DNA of 64,000 nucleotides from Blautia coccoides (GCF_034355335.1 NZ_CP136422.1:1057001-1121000); one strand, 5' to 3'. Shown: positions 1-9,635, numbered from the stretch's first letter. The notes: generated by a model not told the origin, from the sequence alone. A program made the numbers and translations.

Positions 1-351
1 CCTGACCTGACAGAGAATATCCAGACCTGGCACCAAAAATATATTCTTCCCAACGGGGAAAATGCAGCCGGCAACAAAGAGCGTTACGCCAATGAAGAGC
101 TGAGTGCTGCCATTGATAAACTGCAGACACTTGAGGCAGATGACCCGGAAGTCAAGACAACAGTGGAAGAAATGCTCAAGATTTTTGTAGATGAGATGCC
201 TGCCATCCCCATGTTCGGCACTGCAAAATTCGTTCCCGTTGTGGAGACATACTGGACCAATTTCCAGGATTCGGAGAACCCGTTTGAGGGTCCCTGGTGG
301 TGGTGGTCACAGTTTAGGTTCTATACCACTAAGATCGAAGCTGCAAAATAA
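1..351 (+). CDS. ABC transporter substrate-binding protein, C-terminal fragment
   Basis: The open frame runs in from the window edge, so only the last 116 residues are seen and the start lies outside. The segment is rich in aromatic residues near its end (a run of five Trp) and carries the phrase DEMPAIPMFG, which resembles the C-terminal lobe of family 5 (Opp/Dpp-type) extracellular binding proteins. It ends 39 bases before two membrane permeases and two ATPases of the same transporter class, so it is very probably the ligand-binding lipoprotein of that importer. The ligand cannot be read from this fragment. The GH172 gene at the end of the cluster makes an oligosaccharide as plausible as a peptide. 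Confidence 0.8.
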   Translation, partial: PDLTENIQTWHQKYILPNGENAAGNKERYANEELSAAIDKLQTLEADDPEVKTTVEEMLKIFVDEMPAIPMFGTAKFVPVVETYWTNFQDSENPFEGPWWWWSQFRFYTTKIEAAK

Positions 352-390
352 TTTGTCACAAGAATAACACCAATTGTAAGGAGGCTGTCA

Positions 391-1389
391 ATGAAATTCG
401 GGAAATTTCTTCTCTCCAGGATTGCGACGTTTCTTCTCGTAATTTTTATTGGTGTGACAACCGTCTTCTTTGTCCCCAGGCTCATGCCCAATGACCCGGT
501 GGAGGCGATGATTGGACAGATGACGTCCAATGCCGGTTCCATGAGCCCGGAGGCAGTTGTGCAGATGAGGGAATCTATGAATTCCCTCTTCGGCCTGGAC
601 GGTTCTGTCCTGCATCAATACCTGGATTTTTTTAAACGTGTAGTCATTTCACATGACTTTGGTCCATCCCTGTCCGCATATCCCACGCCGGTTATGCAGA
701 TGATCGCCAGGGCACTGCCTTGGACTCTGGGACTTATGCTGACCACAACGGTTTTGTCATGGCTGATCGGTAACCTGATCGGTCTTTTGGCAGGATTCCG
801 CAAGGACAAGCCCCTGTCAAAGCTTTTGGAGGGGATCGCCATCTTGATGTATCCCATTCCATATTACATTTTCGCGCTGCTGCTGATCATGTTTTTCTGT
901 TATCTGCTTCCCGTGTTCCCGCTGTCTTTTGTGGTGCAGGGAGAGGGATTTAACTGGGTACATATCAAGAGCATACTCTGGAACTGCTTCCTGCCCGCCA
1001 TGTCTCTGATACTGGTAGGGTTTGGATGGTGGGTCATCAGCATGAAAACCATGGTGAGTAATGCCAATGAAGAGGAATATGTTAAATTCGCAAGGCTGAA
1101 AGGTTTGCGCGAGGGACGCATCATGAGGCGGTATGTGATGCCAAATGTCATGCTCCCCCAGGTTACAAGTTTGGCTCTGCAGATAGGCGGTATCTTCAAC
1201 GGTGCTCTGGTGACAGAGATCCTGTTTGGATTTCCGGGACTGGGCAGTCTGATCTATCAGGGGATCCTGCAGAGTGATTACAACCTGATCATGGGTACCA
1301 TCACCATTTCAGTTATCAGTGTTGCTCTGACAACCTTTGTCATAGACCTGCTGTATCCATTCCTGGATCCGCGAATCCGTTATAGTTAG
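391..1389 (+). CDS. ABC transporter permease, DppB/OppB type
   Basis: A 332-residue inner-membrane permease. It has an N-terminal membrane anchor (about residues 10-30), a long extracellular stretch, and five further hydrophobic segments from about residue 105. The cytoplasmic EAA-type loop that contacts the ATPases is visible near residues 227-252 (ARLKGL at 234-239), and a FPGLGSL motif follows, both typical of binding-protein-dependent transport permeases of the DppB/OppB group. A GGAGG ribosome site precedes the ATG. It forms a heterodimer with the next gene by family knowledge. Length is normal for the family. The substrate class (peptide, nickel or oligosaccharide) cannot be told from the permease. 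Confidence 0.9.
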   Translation: MKFGKFLLSRIATFLLVIFIGVTTVFFVPRLMPNDPVEAMIGQMTSNAGSMSPEAVVQMRESMNSLFGLDGSVLHQYLDFFKRVVISHDFGPSLSAYPTPVMQMIARALPWTLGLMLTTTVLSWLIGNLIGLLAGFRKDKPLSKLLEGIAILMYPIPYYIFALLLIMFFCYLLPVFPLSFVVQGEGFNWVHIKSILWNCFLPAMSLILVGFGWWVISMKTMVSNANEEEYVKFARLKGLREGRIMRRYVMPNVMLPQVTSLALQIGGIFNGALVTEILFGFPGLGSLIYQGILQSDYNLIMGTITISVISVALTTFVIDLLYPFLDPRIRYS

Positions 1390-1400
1390 GGGGAAAGAGA

Positions 1401-2255
1401 ATGGCAGGAAAGAAGAACAAAACAAATAAATACTGGAATTTCCGCCTGAAGCTGGGAACTGTACTGCTCTGCGTCTTTCTCATTATCGGGTTCATCATGC
1501 CTGTTTTCTGTAAAGTCAGTCCTGTGGAATGGCAGTCTTATTCCAGAAATATGAATCCCACAGCAGAGCACTGGCTGGGAACCACAGGACTTGGACAGGA
1601 CGTTTTCTGGCTTTTGGCCTACTCCGTCAGGAACTCCTTTCTGGTAGGTATGGGGGTGGCATTCTTTGCCACAGCCATAGGTGTTTTCATGGGGCTGCTT
1701 GCAGGATTTATGGGGGGCTGGGCAGACAGGATCATCACGCTTCTGACAGATTCCTTTATTGTAATCCCATCCCTTCCCATATTGATCCTCATATCAAGTA
1801 TGCTCAAGGGGACGGCCCCGCTTTTTTATGTGGCGGTGGTTCTGGTGATCTTTAACTGGCCCTGGCCTGCCAGACAGGTGAGGTCCATGGCGCTGACCCT
1901 GAAGGAGCGGGATTTCATCAGCACAGCCATGTTTTCCGGGGAGAGTACCGGAAAGATCATATGGAAAGAGATTTTTCCGTTTGTCATGAACTGGTCGCTG
2001 GCGAACTTTATCAATACGATCCTGGTTGCCATCGCCGCGGAATCCAGTCTGGCAGTGATCGGCATGTCTAGCAACACCACAGCAACCCTGGGTACCATGA
2101 TCTACTGGGCAAATGAACATCAGGCCATGCTGGCAGGACGGTGGATTTGGATCGGTGCGCCGGTGGTATCCACAGCGCTTATTTTTATCGGTCTGTTCCT
2201 GGCTATGACGGGAGCACAGCAGATGTGGGCAAAAAGGAGGGGTACCAATGCTTAA
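1401..2255 (+). CDS. ABC transporter permease, DppC/OppC type
   Basis: A 284-residue partner permease lying 11 bases after the first. It has the DppC layout: a short cytoplasmic N-terminus rich in Lys, one membrane segment (about residues 18-38), a loop containing HWLGTTGLGQDVF (the conserved LGTD-like phrase of this subfamily) and five more membrane segments. The EAA loop is recognisable around KERDFISTAMFSGES. The gene overlaps the downstream ATPase by 8 bases, which implies translational coupling. With the preceding permease it forms the membrane channel of the importer. Confidence 0.9.
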   Translation: MAGKKNKTNKYWNFRLKLGTVLLCVFLIIGFIMPVFCKVSPVEWQSYSRNMNPTAEHWLGTTGLGQDVFWLLAYSVRNSFLVGMGVAFFATAIGVFMGLLAGFMGGWADRIITLLTDSFIVIPSLPILILISSMLKGTAPLFYVAVVLVIFNWPWPARQVRSMALTLKERDFISTAMFSGESTGKIIWKEIFPFVMNWSLANFINTILVAIAAESSLAVIGMSSNTTATLGTMIYWANEHQAMLAGRWIWIGAPVVSTALIFIGLFLAMTGAQQMWAKRRGTNA

Positions 2256-3213
2256 AATGGAACAGGTGAGTGCCCGCTACGAGACGGTCAGCGGATATGT
2301 GAATTCAGTGGACAATGTAAGCTTTGAAGTCCGCAAAAATGAAATCATGGGTATTGCAGGGGAGTCAGGCTGTGGCAAGTCCACGCTTTTAAAGGCCATG
2401 TATGATCTGGTGGATTTTCCCCTGGAAATCAGCGGCGGGAAGGTATCCCTGATCACAGAGTCCTCAAAAGAAAGAAAAGTTTTGACAACAGGGGAGATCA
2501 GAAAAGAGTGGTGGAGGGAAATCTCCTATGTGCCCCAAGGAGCCATGCATGTCATGAACCCGGTGAAAAGGGTCAGAGAACAGTTTTTCGATGTGATTCC
2601 AAAGGAAAAAAGAGAGAAAAAGGCAGAGCAGGAAAAAAGGATCACCGCATACCTGAAAGAACTGGAGCTGCCCCATGAGGTTCTGGACGCTTATCCTCAT
2701 CAGTTGAGCGGGGGAATGCGGCAGAGAGTCATTATCGCCCTTGCCACCTTCCTGGGACCGGACCTGGTGCTGGCGGATGAGCCCACAACTGCGCTTGATG
2801 TGGTAGTACAGAGGGGAATCCTGACTATGCTGTCAAGAGTGCAGAAGAAACTCCAAAATTCCATGGTCATCGTGTCTCACGACATGGGGGTGCACTATCA
2901 GATCACAGACAGGCTTGGAATCATGTATGCAGGGCAGATGATAGAGGACGGCCCTACACAGGAGATATTCGGGAATCCAAAACATCCCTATACGCAGATG
3001 CTCATCAAGGCCCTGCCGAGACTGGGGGATGATACACAAAAGGAAGGGATCCCCGGCCTGCCCCCAAGTCTGAGAAATCCGCCACAAGGCTGCAGATTTG
3101 CGGCCCGCTGTCCTAAAGCTTCGGACAGGTGCCGCAGGGAACAGCCTGTATCCGTCTCCGTGGGGGAACGGCATCAGGCCAGCTGTCATCTGCTTGCAGA
3201 GGGAAGGAGGTAG
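2248..3213 (+). CDS. ABC transporter ATP-binding protein, DppD/OppD type
   Basis: A 321-residue cytoplasmic ATPase. Walker A GESGCGKST is at residues 38-46, followed by the signature LSGGMRQR, Walker B LVLADEPTTALD, and the switch His in IVSHD. The C-terminal oligopeptide-transporter extension with clustered Cys (CRFAARCP, then CRREQP) is present; in this subfamily it can bind an iron-sulfur cluster. All catalytic residues look intact. The start overlaps the permease stop by 8 bases, consistent with one operon. It pairs with the next ATPase to energise import. Confidence 0.92.
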   Translation: MLKMEQVSARYETVSGYVNSVDNVSFEVRKNEIMGIAGESGCGKSTLLKAMYDLVDFPLEISGGKVSLITESSKERKVLTTGEIRKEWWREISYVPQGAMHVMNPVKRVREQFFDVIPKEKREKKAEQEKRITAYLKELELPHEVLDAYPHQLSGGMRQRVIIALATFLGPDLVLADEPTTALDVVVQRGILTMLSRVQKKLQNSMVIVSHDMGVHYQITDRLGIMYAGQMIEDGPTQEIFGNPKHPYTQMLIKALPRLGDDTQKEGIPGLPPSLRNPPQGCRFAARCPKASDRCRREQPVSVSVGERHQASCHLLAEGRR

Positions 3214-3215
3214 CG

Positions 3216-4184
3216 GTGGAAAATTATAATTTATCCATTAAGGATCTGACAAAATCTTTTAAAATAGGTGGGATGATCTTCGGTACCAATATTGTAGCTG
3301 TGGATCATGTAAACCTTGATATCAATTCAGACAAACCATGGATCATGGCCATAGTGGGAGAGTCGGGAAGCGGGAAGAGCACACTTGCAAAAATGGTTTT
3401 GAAGCTTCTGGAGGCGGGAAGCGGGGAAATTACCCTGGGCGGTGAGAACCTGTCTGTATATGACAAAAAGAAAAAGGAATTCAGGAAAATGGTGCAGCCT
3501 ATCTTCCAGAACCCGTTTACTGCTTTCAGCGCAAGAAGAACCGTGGACAGTTATCTGTACGAGACCGCCTGCAGTCTGGGTGGTATGAGATCAAAGGAGG
3601 AGGCAGAGGAGAAGATCCGTGAGACTCTGGCCGAAGTGGGACTTAACATAGAACATGTCCAGGGGAAATTCCCCAATCAGTTTTCCGGAGGGGAATTGCA
3701 GAGGATATCTATTGCCAGGGCACTGATCACAAAACCGAAGCTGATCGTGGCAGATGAGCCGGTGGCAATGATCGACGCCTCCCTCAGAATGAATATTGTG
3801 AACTTGTTCAAGAAGCTGAAGAATGACCATCATGTGAATTTTATTTATATTACACATGATCTGTCTACAGCCTATTATGTGAGTGATTATATTGCCACCA
3901 TGTACAGAGGAAATCTCATTGAATTCGGAAAGGCAAAGTCAATTTTAGAGAATCCGGGGCATCCCTACACGGAACTTCTGCAGGAATCCATCCCTGTTGT
4001 GGGGAGGAAGTGGGATCAGGATATGGTACTTCCTGACCTGGAGACAAAGGAATTTGCCGCCGCTGCCTGCAAGTTCGCGTCCAGGTGCAAATATGCTTCG
4101 GAGCGATGCAGACAAAAAAGCCCCTCCATGTATCCCATGGGAGAAGGTCATACCGTTTTGTGTTACCGCTATGAGCAGAAATAA
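3216..4184 (+). CDS. ABC transporter ATP-binding protein, DppF/OppF type
   Basis: A 322-residue second ATPase. A GTG at 3216 is chosen as start because GGAGG sits at 3206-3210 with about five bases of spacing; an ATG further upstream in the same frame lies inside the preceding gene and would add residues unlike the family. It has Walker A GESGSGKST, signature FSGGELQR, Walker B LIVADEPVAMID and the C-terminal Cys-containing extension (CKFASRCKYASERC). The Walker B segment reads VAMID where the family more often has SALD, a mild variation. It completes the transporter. Confidence 0.9.
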   Translation: MENYNLSIKDLTKSFKIGGMIFGTNIVAVDHVNLDINSDKPWIMAIVGESGSGKSTLAKMVLKLLEAGSGEITLGGENLSVYDKKKKEFRKMVQPIFQNPFTAFSARRTVDSYLYETACSLGGMRSKEEAEEKIRETLAEVGLNIEHVQGKFPNQFSGGELQRISIARALITKPKLIVADEPVAMIDASLRMNIVNLFKKLKNDHHVNFIYITHDLSTAYYVSDYIATMYRGNLIEFGKAKSILENPGHPYTELLQESIPVVGRKWDQDMVLPDLETKEFAAAACKFASRCKYASERCRQKSPSMYPMGEGHTVLCYRYEQK

Positions 4185-4241
4185 TTTAGGAAAGGATGTA
4201 ACTGTGAACCAGCAGAACAGTTGTGAAAGGATAAGGAAAAC

Positions 4242-5306
4242 ATGATAGGAGATATGAGCAGTTTAAGTAAAATGCAGGATATCAGGACACGTTCTGTAAG
4301 TCCTGAGAACTTTACAGGAGAGAAGGGAGCCGGAGGGCAGGCCACAGAGGGAACCGGGGCCTCCTGCGCAAGGGATCTGGGCAAGGGATGGAAAGTTTCG
4401 CCCTCTGTGCAGATCGAGCCGGGACAGACATTTACTCTGGCTGATATCAAAGGACAGGGTATGGTGAAGCACATCTGGGTGACTACCAGCAGTATGCAAA
4501 ACAGGACTCTGGTGCTGAGAATGTACTGGGACAACCGGGAGCTTCCTTCCGTTGAGGCTCCCCTGGGAGATTTTTTTGCAAGCGCGGATGAGCAGCAGTA
4601 TGAGCAGCTTACTTCTCTCGCAGTGTGTGTGAATCCCCGCAGGGGGCTGAACTGTTATTGGGACATGCCGTTTTATGAGGGCTGCCGCATGACACTTGAG
4701 AACCTGGCAGAGGAACCTGTGATCGTGTATTACCAGATTGACTATCAGCTCAGAGAATTGGAGGAAGGCCATGGATATTTCCATGCACAGTACCGCCGGA
4801 CAAATCCCCTTCCATATAAAGAGGACTATACTGTTCTGGATGGAGTGAAGGGAAAAGGACAGTATGTGGGCACTTATATGTTCTGGGGAGTAAACAACAA
4901 CGGATGGTGGGGAGAAGGCGAGATCAAGTTCTTCATGGACGGCGACCGGGAGTATCCCACCATCTGCGGAACAGGAACGGAGGATTATTTCTGCGGGGCC
5001 TATGACTTTGAGGTGGACGGGGTTTACCGGCCGTACTGTACCCCATATGCAGGTCTGTCTAAGATCACCAATACGGACGGTGCCTACAAAACCCAGCAGA
5101 GATTCAGCATGTACCGCTGGCATATCACAGACCCGGTGTATTTTGATGAGGATTTAAAAGTGACCATCCAGGCGTTGGGATGGCGTTCGGGGGGCAGGTA
5201 TCTGCCGCTGCAGGATGACATTTCATCTGTGGCCTACTGGTATCAGGACAGGCCCGTACCCAGTGGTTCCGTGCTGGGCAGCAGAGACGATATGGAAATC
5301 ATATAA
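4242..5306 (+). CDS. Glycoside hydrolase family 172 (DUF2961) protein
   Basis: A 354-residue protein without a signal peptide, so probably cytoplasmic. The core carries the hallmark of the DUF2961 fold, now CAZy family GH172: GTGTEDYFCGAYDFE followed about 40 residues on by RFSMYRWHITDPV. Characterised GH172 members act on alpha-D-fructofuranosides or alpha-D-arabinofuranosides and assemble as oligomers. The Glu in GTEDYF belongs to the conserved active-site block. It lies 57 bases after the importer ATPase, so its natural job is probably to hydrolyse a glycoside brought in by that importer. The exact linkage cleaved is not readable from sequence. An in-frame ATG at 4254 is an alternative start. 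Confidence 0.82.
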   Translation: MIGDMSSLSKMQDIRTRSVSPENFTGEKGAGGQATEGTGASCARDLGKGWKVSPSVQIEPGQTFTLADIKGQGMVKHIWVTTSSMQNRTLVLRMYWDNRELPSVEAPLGDFFASADEQQYEQLTSLAVCVNPRRGLNCYWDMPFYEGCRMTLENLAEEPVIVYYQIDYQLRELEEGHGYFHAQYRRTNPLPYKEDYTVLDGVKGKGQYVGTYMFWGVNNNGWWGEGEIKFFMDGDREYPTICGTGTEDYFCGAYDFEVDGVYRPYCTPYAGLSKITNTDGAYKTQQRFSMYRWHITDPVYFDEDLKVTIQALGWRSGGRYLPLQDDISSVAYWYQDRPVPSGSVLGSRDDMEII

Positions 5307-5323
5307 GACAGGAGGAACCGGTA

Positions 5324-6118
5324 TTGAGAGGGAAAATGATGTTGGGAGCTGTTCTTTTGCTGCTGCTTGCAGGAGGGGCATATGCTGTATGGGAGATAAA
5401 CAGGATACCGGTTCCTGTATCATGCTACATATATGACCAGTGCGGAGGATGTTCTGTGACAGATCATCCCTGCAATGCGTGTACCGGGGAACGGCAGTAC
5501 AGGATCAGGATGGAAAACATGCTGGAGGAGGCAGGAGTGAGGGATCAGGTGGATCTGAAGATTTACAATGTCCTTTACTCTTTTTACAGAAATAATCTGA
5601 CAAAGGCAATGGAAGCTGCCAGCGAACCGGCAGAGATGACCTACCCTGCAGTCTTTGCAGGCAGCACCATGCTGCTGGGTCAGGACGAGGTGGAGGCAAA
5701 GCTTTTATCCGCCATACGGGAGGAAGGAGCCTGGCAGAAAAAGCTGGGATATCTGCTGGGGATCAATCAGGAAACACATATGGGGAGCCGTGAAATTTCC
5801 CGTATCGTATTTTTTACCATGGAGGGGTGCCCTGACTGTCAGGAGGCAAAAGAATGGCTGGATGCAAGGAATGGGGAACTGGGCGGAAAGCTGTATGAAA
5901 AATTTGATTTTTACCCTGTGGGCAGTGAAGAACCGGGAAGCTGGGAAATGCTGAAAAAGTTCTATATCCTTCATGGGAGAGAACAGGAATCTCTCTGGGT
6001 ACCCACAATTGCGGTAAATGACCGGTGTCTGATCGGCATGGATGAAATCAGGAATTATTTTGAGCATTATGATACAGACGAGAAAATCAGGACAGAGGTA
6101 CCGAAAGATTATGAGTAA
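5324..6118 (+). CDS. Membrane-anchored tandem thioredoxin-fold protein
   Basis: A 264-residue protein starting at TTG 5324 (GGAGGA at 5311-5316). Residues 6-24 form an uncleaved signal anchor, which would place the rest outside the membrane. Two thioredoxin-like units follow. The first has Cys-rich CGGC and CNAC near residues 40-54 and a cis-Pro-like phrase TYPAVFAG. The second begins VFFTMEGCPDCQEA (CPDC active-site type) and has its own cis-Pro phrase WVPTIAV. I recognise the fold but no named family. The position between GH172 and the sensor kinase, overlapping the kinase start by 8 bases, argues that it is co-expressed. A redox or disulfide role is inferred from the CxxC motifs. Confidence 0.6.
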   Translation: MRGKMMLGAVLLLLLAGGAYAVWEINRIPVPVSCYIYDQCGGCSVTDHPCNACTGERQYRIRMENMLEEAGVRDQVDLKIYNVLYSFYRNNLTKAMEAASEPAEMTYPAVFAGSTMLLGQDEVEAKLLSAIREEGAWQKKLGYLLGINQETHMGSREISRIVFFTMEGCPDCQEAKEWLDARNGELGGKLYEKFDFYPVGSEEPGSWEMLKKFYILHGREQESLWVPTIAVNDRCLIGMDEIRNYFEHYDTDEKIRTEVPKDYE

Positions 6119-7802
6119 ACTGAAGCTGAACAGACCAAGAACATTATGGATAAAGACTATTTTGATTTTCCTGACAGGCGGCATATTTATCTGTGTACTT
6201 TTCAGCATACTGTATTACCGCACAGTGAAGATCATGACGGAAAAGACAAATCTGCTTTTTGAAAATACAGTTTATCAGGTCTCTGAGAGATGCAGCCAGG
6301 AGACTGGGCAGATGGAAGATCTGATACTGGGAATTTCGGAGAATCAGTGGGTCAAGAATTATCTGTCCGGGCTTCTGTCCGGTACGGATAATTTTTCTAT
6401 GACAGAGGTGCGTATCGTGCGGGAAGCTCTGCGGGAGAGAAATCTGAGTATGGCTGAAAATGTATACGTCTATACAAAGGATTATGAACCCATCAACTGT
6501 TTTTACAGGAATGCGGTTTTTGACACTGCGGAGCCATATAAAACATATCTGGAGGAATACCGGGAGATGCCAAATGGAAATATACTCTGGAGATATCCGG
6601 AGGGGGAACCGCGTATGATGGAGGCCGTAAGCTATATTCACGATGGGGATATAGTCTACGGGCTTTTGGCTGTTCAGTTTACACAGGATAGTTTTGAGAC
6701 TCTCTTTACAGCCAAGAATAAAAGCCGTCAGGAAAAAATGCTGCTGACAGATGCGGATGGGCGTATTCTGTTTACAGAGGACAGGGACCTGATCGGAAGA
6801 TATTTAAAGACGCAGGGGGAGGAGGAGGAACATCATGTGGTCTATCCTTTGGGGAGCTTCGGCTGGAACCTGTGCGGCATTCTTGAAAGTACAGCCGTTA
6901 CACAGGAGCTGAACAAGATCATCCCTATTCTCATTATTGTCTTTTTGTGTATTGCCCTTCTTGTGGGGATCATAGCTCTCACCATATTCAAATCCTTTCT
7001 CAGACCGGTTAAACAGCTTCTGTACGGTATGGAACGGATACAGAACGGCGAGCTGGATTTTACCATGGAGCGGAAGAAGCAGGATGAATTCGGTATGATC
7101 ATTGACAATTTTAATTATATGCTGGTTCGCATTAAGGAACTGCTCCATACAGTACAGAGACAGCGCAACAATTACTATAAGCTGGAGATGCTGGCGCTTA
7201 AATCAAAGCTGAATCCTCATTTCCTCTACAATGCCTTTGATATGATCTATTGGAAGATGGTCCTGAAAAATGAATATGAGATTGCTGATGTGGTGGCAAC
7301 GCTGGCCGATATCCTGCGGTATTGCGTCAACCATAAAAAGGAATTTGTTACAGTACAGGAGGACATGCGGTATTTGTCGTCCTATTTGTCATTCCAGAGA
7401 CTGCTTTTAAATGAAAAACTACAGTATGAGATTGATATTCCGGAGGAACTGTCAGAATGTGTGATGCCCAAACTGCTGATCCAGCCTTTGGTGGAAAATG
7501 CCATTAAGTACGGTATAGATGAACAGGGAGGAGAGATTTGGGTGAGTCTTCGCCGGGAGGGAGATCACCTGATCTTTGAAGTCAGGGACAACGGAAAAGG
7601 AATGTCCCAGGAAACCTGCCGGGACCTGCTGCGAGACGATGCAGGGGATAAGGGCGGATTCGGCGTGCGCCTTGTGAAAGCAATGGTAAAAAGCACTTAC
7701 GGGGAGGAATGTGGTGTGTCTATTTACAGCAGGGAAGGATGGGGGACAAAAGTCACTGTCAGGATACTGAAAGATGTGCCGGTGCCGGAATATATCAGAT
7801 AG
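6111..7802 (+). CDS. Sensor histidine kinase, YesM (HPK7) type
   Basis: A 563-residue membrane kinase. ATG 6111 is preferred over an upstream in-frame ATG at 6042 that lies deep inside the previous gene. It has a first membrane segment (about residues 12-35), an extracellular sensor domain to about residue 265, a second membrane segment, a HAMP linker around PVKQLLYGMERIQNGE, the phospho-acceptor block KLNPHFLYNAF with His370, and a C-terminal ATPase domain with LIQPLVENAIKYG and DNGKGM. This is the YesM class that senses extracellular sugars or stress. No response-regulator gene is adjacent downstream; its partner may lie upstream of the window. Confidence 0.88.
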   Translation: MSKLKLNRPRTLWIKTILIFLTGGIFICVLFSILYYRTVKIMTEKTNLLFENTVYQVSERCSQETGQMEDLILGISENQWVKNYLSGLLSGTDNFSMTEVRIVREALRERNLSMAENVYVYTKDYEPINCFYRNAVFDTAEPYKTYLEEYREMPNGNILWRYPEGEPRMMEAVSYIHDGDIVYGLLAVQFTQDSFETLFTAKNKSRQEKMLLTDADGRILFTEDRDLIGRYLKTQGEEEEHHVVYPLGSFGWNLCGILESTAVTQELNKIIPILIIVFLCIALLVGIIALTIFKSFLRPVKQLLYGMERIQNGELDFTMERKKQDEFGMIIDNFNYMLVRIKELLHTVQRQRNNYYKLEMLALKSKLNPHFLYNAFDMIYWKMVLKNEYEIADVVATLADILRYCVNHKKEFVTVQEDMRYLSSYLSFQRLLLNEKLQYEIDIPEELSECVMPKLLIQPLVENAIKYGIDEQGGEIWVSLRREGDHLIFEVRDNGKGMSQETCRDLLRDDAGDKGGFGVRLVKAMVKSTYGEECGVSIYSREGWGTKVTVRILKDVPVPEYIR

Positions 7803-7896
7803 AAGGAGTGCATTTTATTGGAGGAAAGGTTTGTCATTCCGGGAAAGAGGTGATAAGATAAATAAGAAAGAAAATAATTACCGGTAGGAGAACATC

Positions 7897-9633
7897 ATGA
7901 GAAAACTGCTGATCTATATGAAAGACTATAAAAAAGAGTCTGTCCTGGCACCGCTGTTCAAGCTCCTGGAAGCGTCATTTGAACTGCTGGTGCCTCTTGT
8001 CATGGCCAGGATCATTGACCGGGGCATCGGAAACGGAGACAGGCACTATGCGACTGTCATGTGTCTGCTCATGGTAAGCCTGGGCGTCATCGGGCTTGTC
8101 TGCTCCGCTACGGCACAGTATTTTGCCGCAAAGGCCGCGGTGGGATTTTCCACAAAGCTGAGGCATGTATTGTTTTCCCACATCCAGGAACTTTCCTTCA
8201 CGGAAATGGATACCATGGGAACCTCTACCCTCATAACCAGAATGACAAGTGATATCAACCAGGTGCAGAACGGAGTCAATATGGTACTGCGCCTGTTTCT
8301 GCGCTCCCCCTGTATTGTGTTCGGTGCTATGATCATGGCATTTACCATAGACGTGAAAGCCGCTCTTATTTTTGTGGTGACCATTCCCCTGCTCTCTGTA
8401 GTGGTTTTTGGGATCATGCTGATCACTATTCCCCTGTATAAGAAGACACAGGCAGCCCTTGACCGTGTACTGGGAATTACCAGGGAGAATCTCACAGGCG
8501 TGAGGGTGATCCGCGCGTTTAACAAGGAAGAGGAAGAGAAAGAACGTTTTCAAGAGAGCAATGATACGCTCACTGCCATGCAGAAGCACGTGGGCAAAAT
8601 TTCGGGGCTTATGAATCCCATGACCTATGTGATCATCAACGGTGCATTGGTGGTGCTGCTTTGGACAGGTGCCATACGCGTCAACACGGGATATATCACC
8701 CAGGGACAGCTGATTGCCCTGGTAAATTATATGTCTCAGATCCTGGTGGAGCTGATCAAGCTGGCAAATCTGATCATAACGATCACAAAATCACTGGCCT
8801 GTGCAAACCGTGTGGAGAGTGTTCTGGAAATACAGTCCAGTATGCAGGACGCAGGTAAAAAAACACCGGAAAAAGCAGAGGAGAACAGTCCATCCGTAGA
8901 ATTCTGCCATGTGGGGCTTGCATATAAGAACGCGGGAGAGGAATCCCTGACTGATATTGACTTTAAGGCCGAAAAAGGCCAGACTATAGGCATTATAGGC
9001 GGTACCGGCTCAGGAAAATCATCCCTTGTCCATTTGATCCCCAGATTCTATGACGTCACAGCAGGGGAAGTAAGAGTGAATGGAGTGGATGTGAGAAAGT
9101 ACCCCATCCATGAACTGAGACAAAAAGTAGGTATGGTTCTGCAGAAGGCAACACTTTTTAAAGGTACCATCCGGGAAAACCTGCTCTGGGGAAACCGGGG
9201 AGCCTCTGACGAGGAGCTGTGGCGTGCCCTGGAGATATCCCAGGCAAAGGAGTTTGTGGATAAGAAGGAGGATGGCCTGGACACAGAAGTGGTGCAGGGA
9301 GGAAAAAATCTTTCAGGGGGACAGAAACAGCGTCTCACCATTGCAAGGGCATTGGTCAAAAATCCGGAAATCCTGATCCTGGACGACAGCGCGTCTGCCC
9401 TTGACTTTGCCACAGATGCCAGGCTGCGCCGGGCCATAGGAAATCTGAAGGATAAAATGACCGTGTTTATCGTATCCCAGAGAGCGTCCTCGGTCATGTA
9501 TGCGGACCGGATCCTGGTCATGGAGGATGGCCGTCTGGCCGGCATGGGAACCCACAGGGAACTTATGGAGACCTGCAGTGTATACAGGGAAATCTACGAA
9601 TCACAGTTTGAGAGCAGACAGGAGGAGGCATAA
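7897..9633 (+). CDS. Heterodimeric ABC exporter subunit with degenerate ATP site
   Basis: A 578-residue half-transporter: six membrane helices in the first 310 residues, then one nucleotide-binding domain. Walker A is GGTGSGKSS, the signature is NLSGGQKQRL, Walker B ends LILDDS (Asp in place of the catalytic Glu), and the switch position reads VSQR (Gln in place of His). This combination is what is seen in the degenerate-site chain of heterodimeric exporters such as TM287/288 and BmrCD. It lies 2 bases upstream of its partner. Such pairs export drugs, lipids or peptides; the cargo here is unknown. It is about 95 bases downstream of the YesM kinase. Confidence 0.9.
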   Translation: MRKLLIYMKDYKKESVLAPLFKLLEASFELLVPLVMARIIDRGIGNGDRHYATVMCLLMVSLGVIGLVCSATAQYFAAKAAVGFSTKLRHVLFSHIQELSFTEMDTMGTSTLITRMTSDINQVQNGVNMVLRLFLRSPCIVFGAMIMAFTIDVKAALIFVVTIPLLSVVVFGIMLITIPLYKKTQAALDRVLGITRENLTGVRVIRAFNKEEEEKERFQESNDTLTAMQKHVGKISGLMNPMTYVIINGALVVLLWTGAIRVNTGYITQGQLIALVNYMSQILVELIKLANLIITITKSLACANRVESVLEIQSSMQDAGKKTPEKAEENSPSVEFCHVGLAYKNAGEESLTDIDFKAEKGQTIGIIGGTGSGKSSLVHLIPRFYDVTAGEVRVNGVDVRKYPIHELRQKVGMVLQKATLFKGTIRENLLWGNRGASDEELWRALEISQAKEFVDKKEDGLDTEVVQGGKNLSGGQKQRLTIARALVKNPEILILDDSASALDFATDARLRRAIGNLKDKMTVFIVSQRASSVMYADRILVMEDGRLAGMGTHRELMETCSVYREIYESQFESRQEEA

Positions 9634-9635
9634 AT

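Noticed and set aside
4263..5123. A 286-codon minus-strand frame opposite the GH172 gene
   Set aside because: The plus strand encodes a clear GH172 protein; the minus frame has no family resemblance and no ribosome site.
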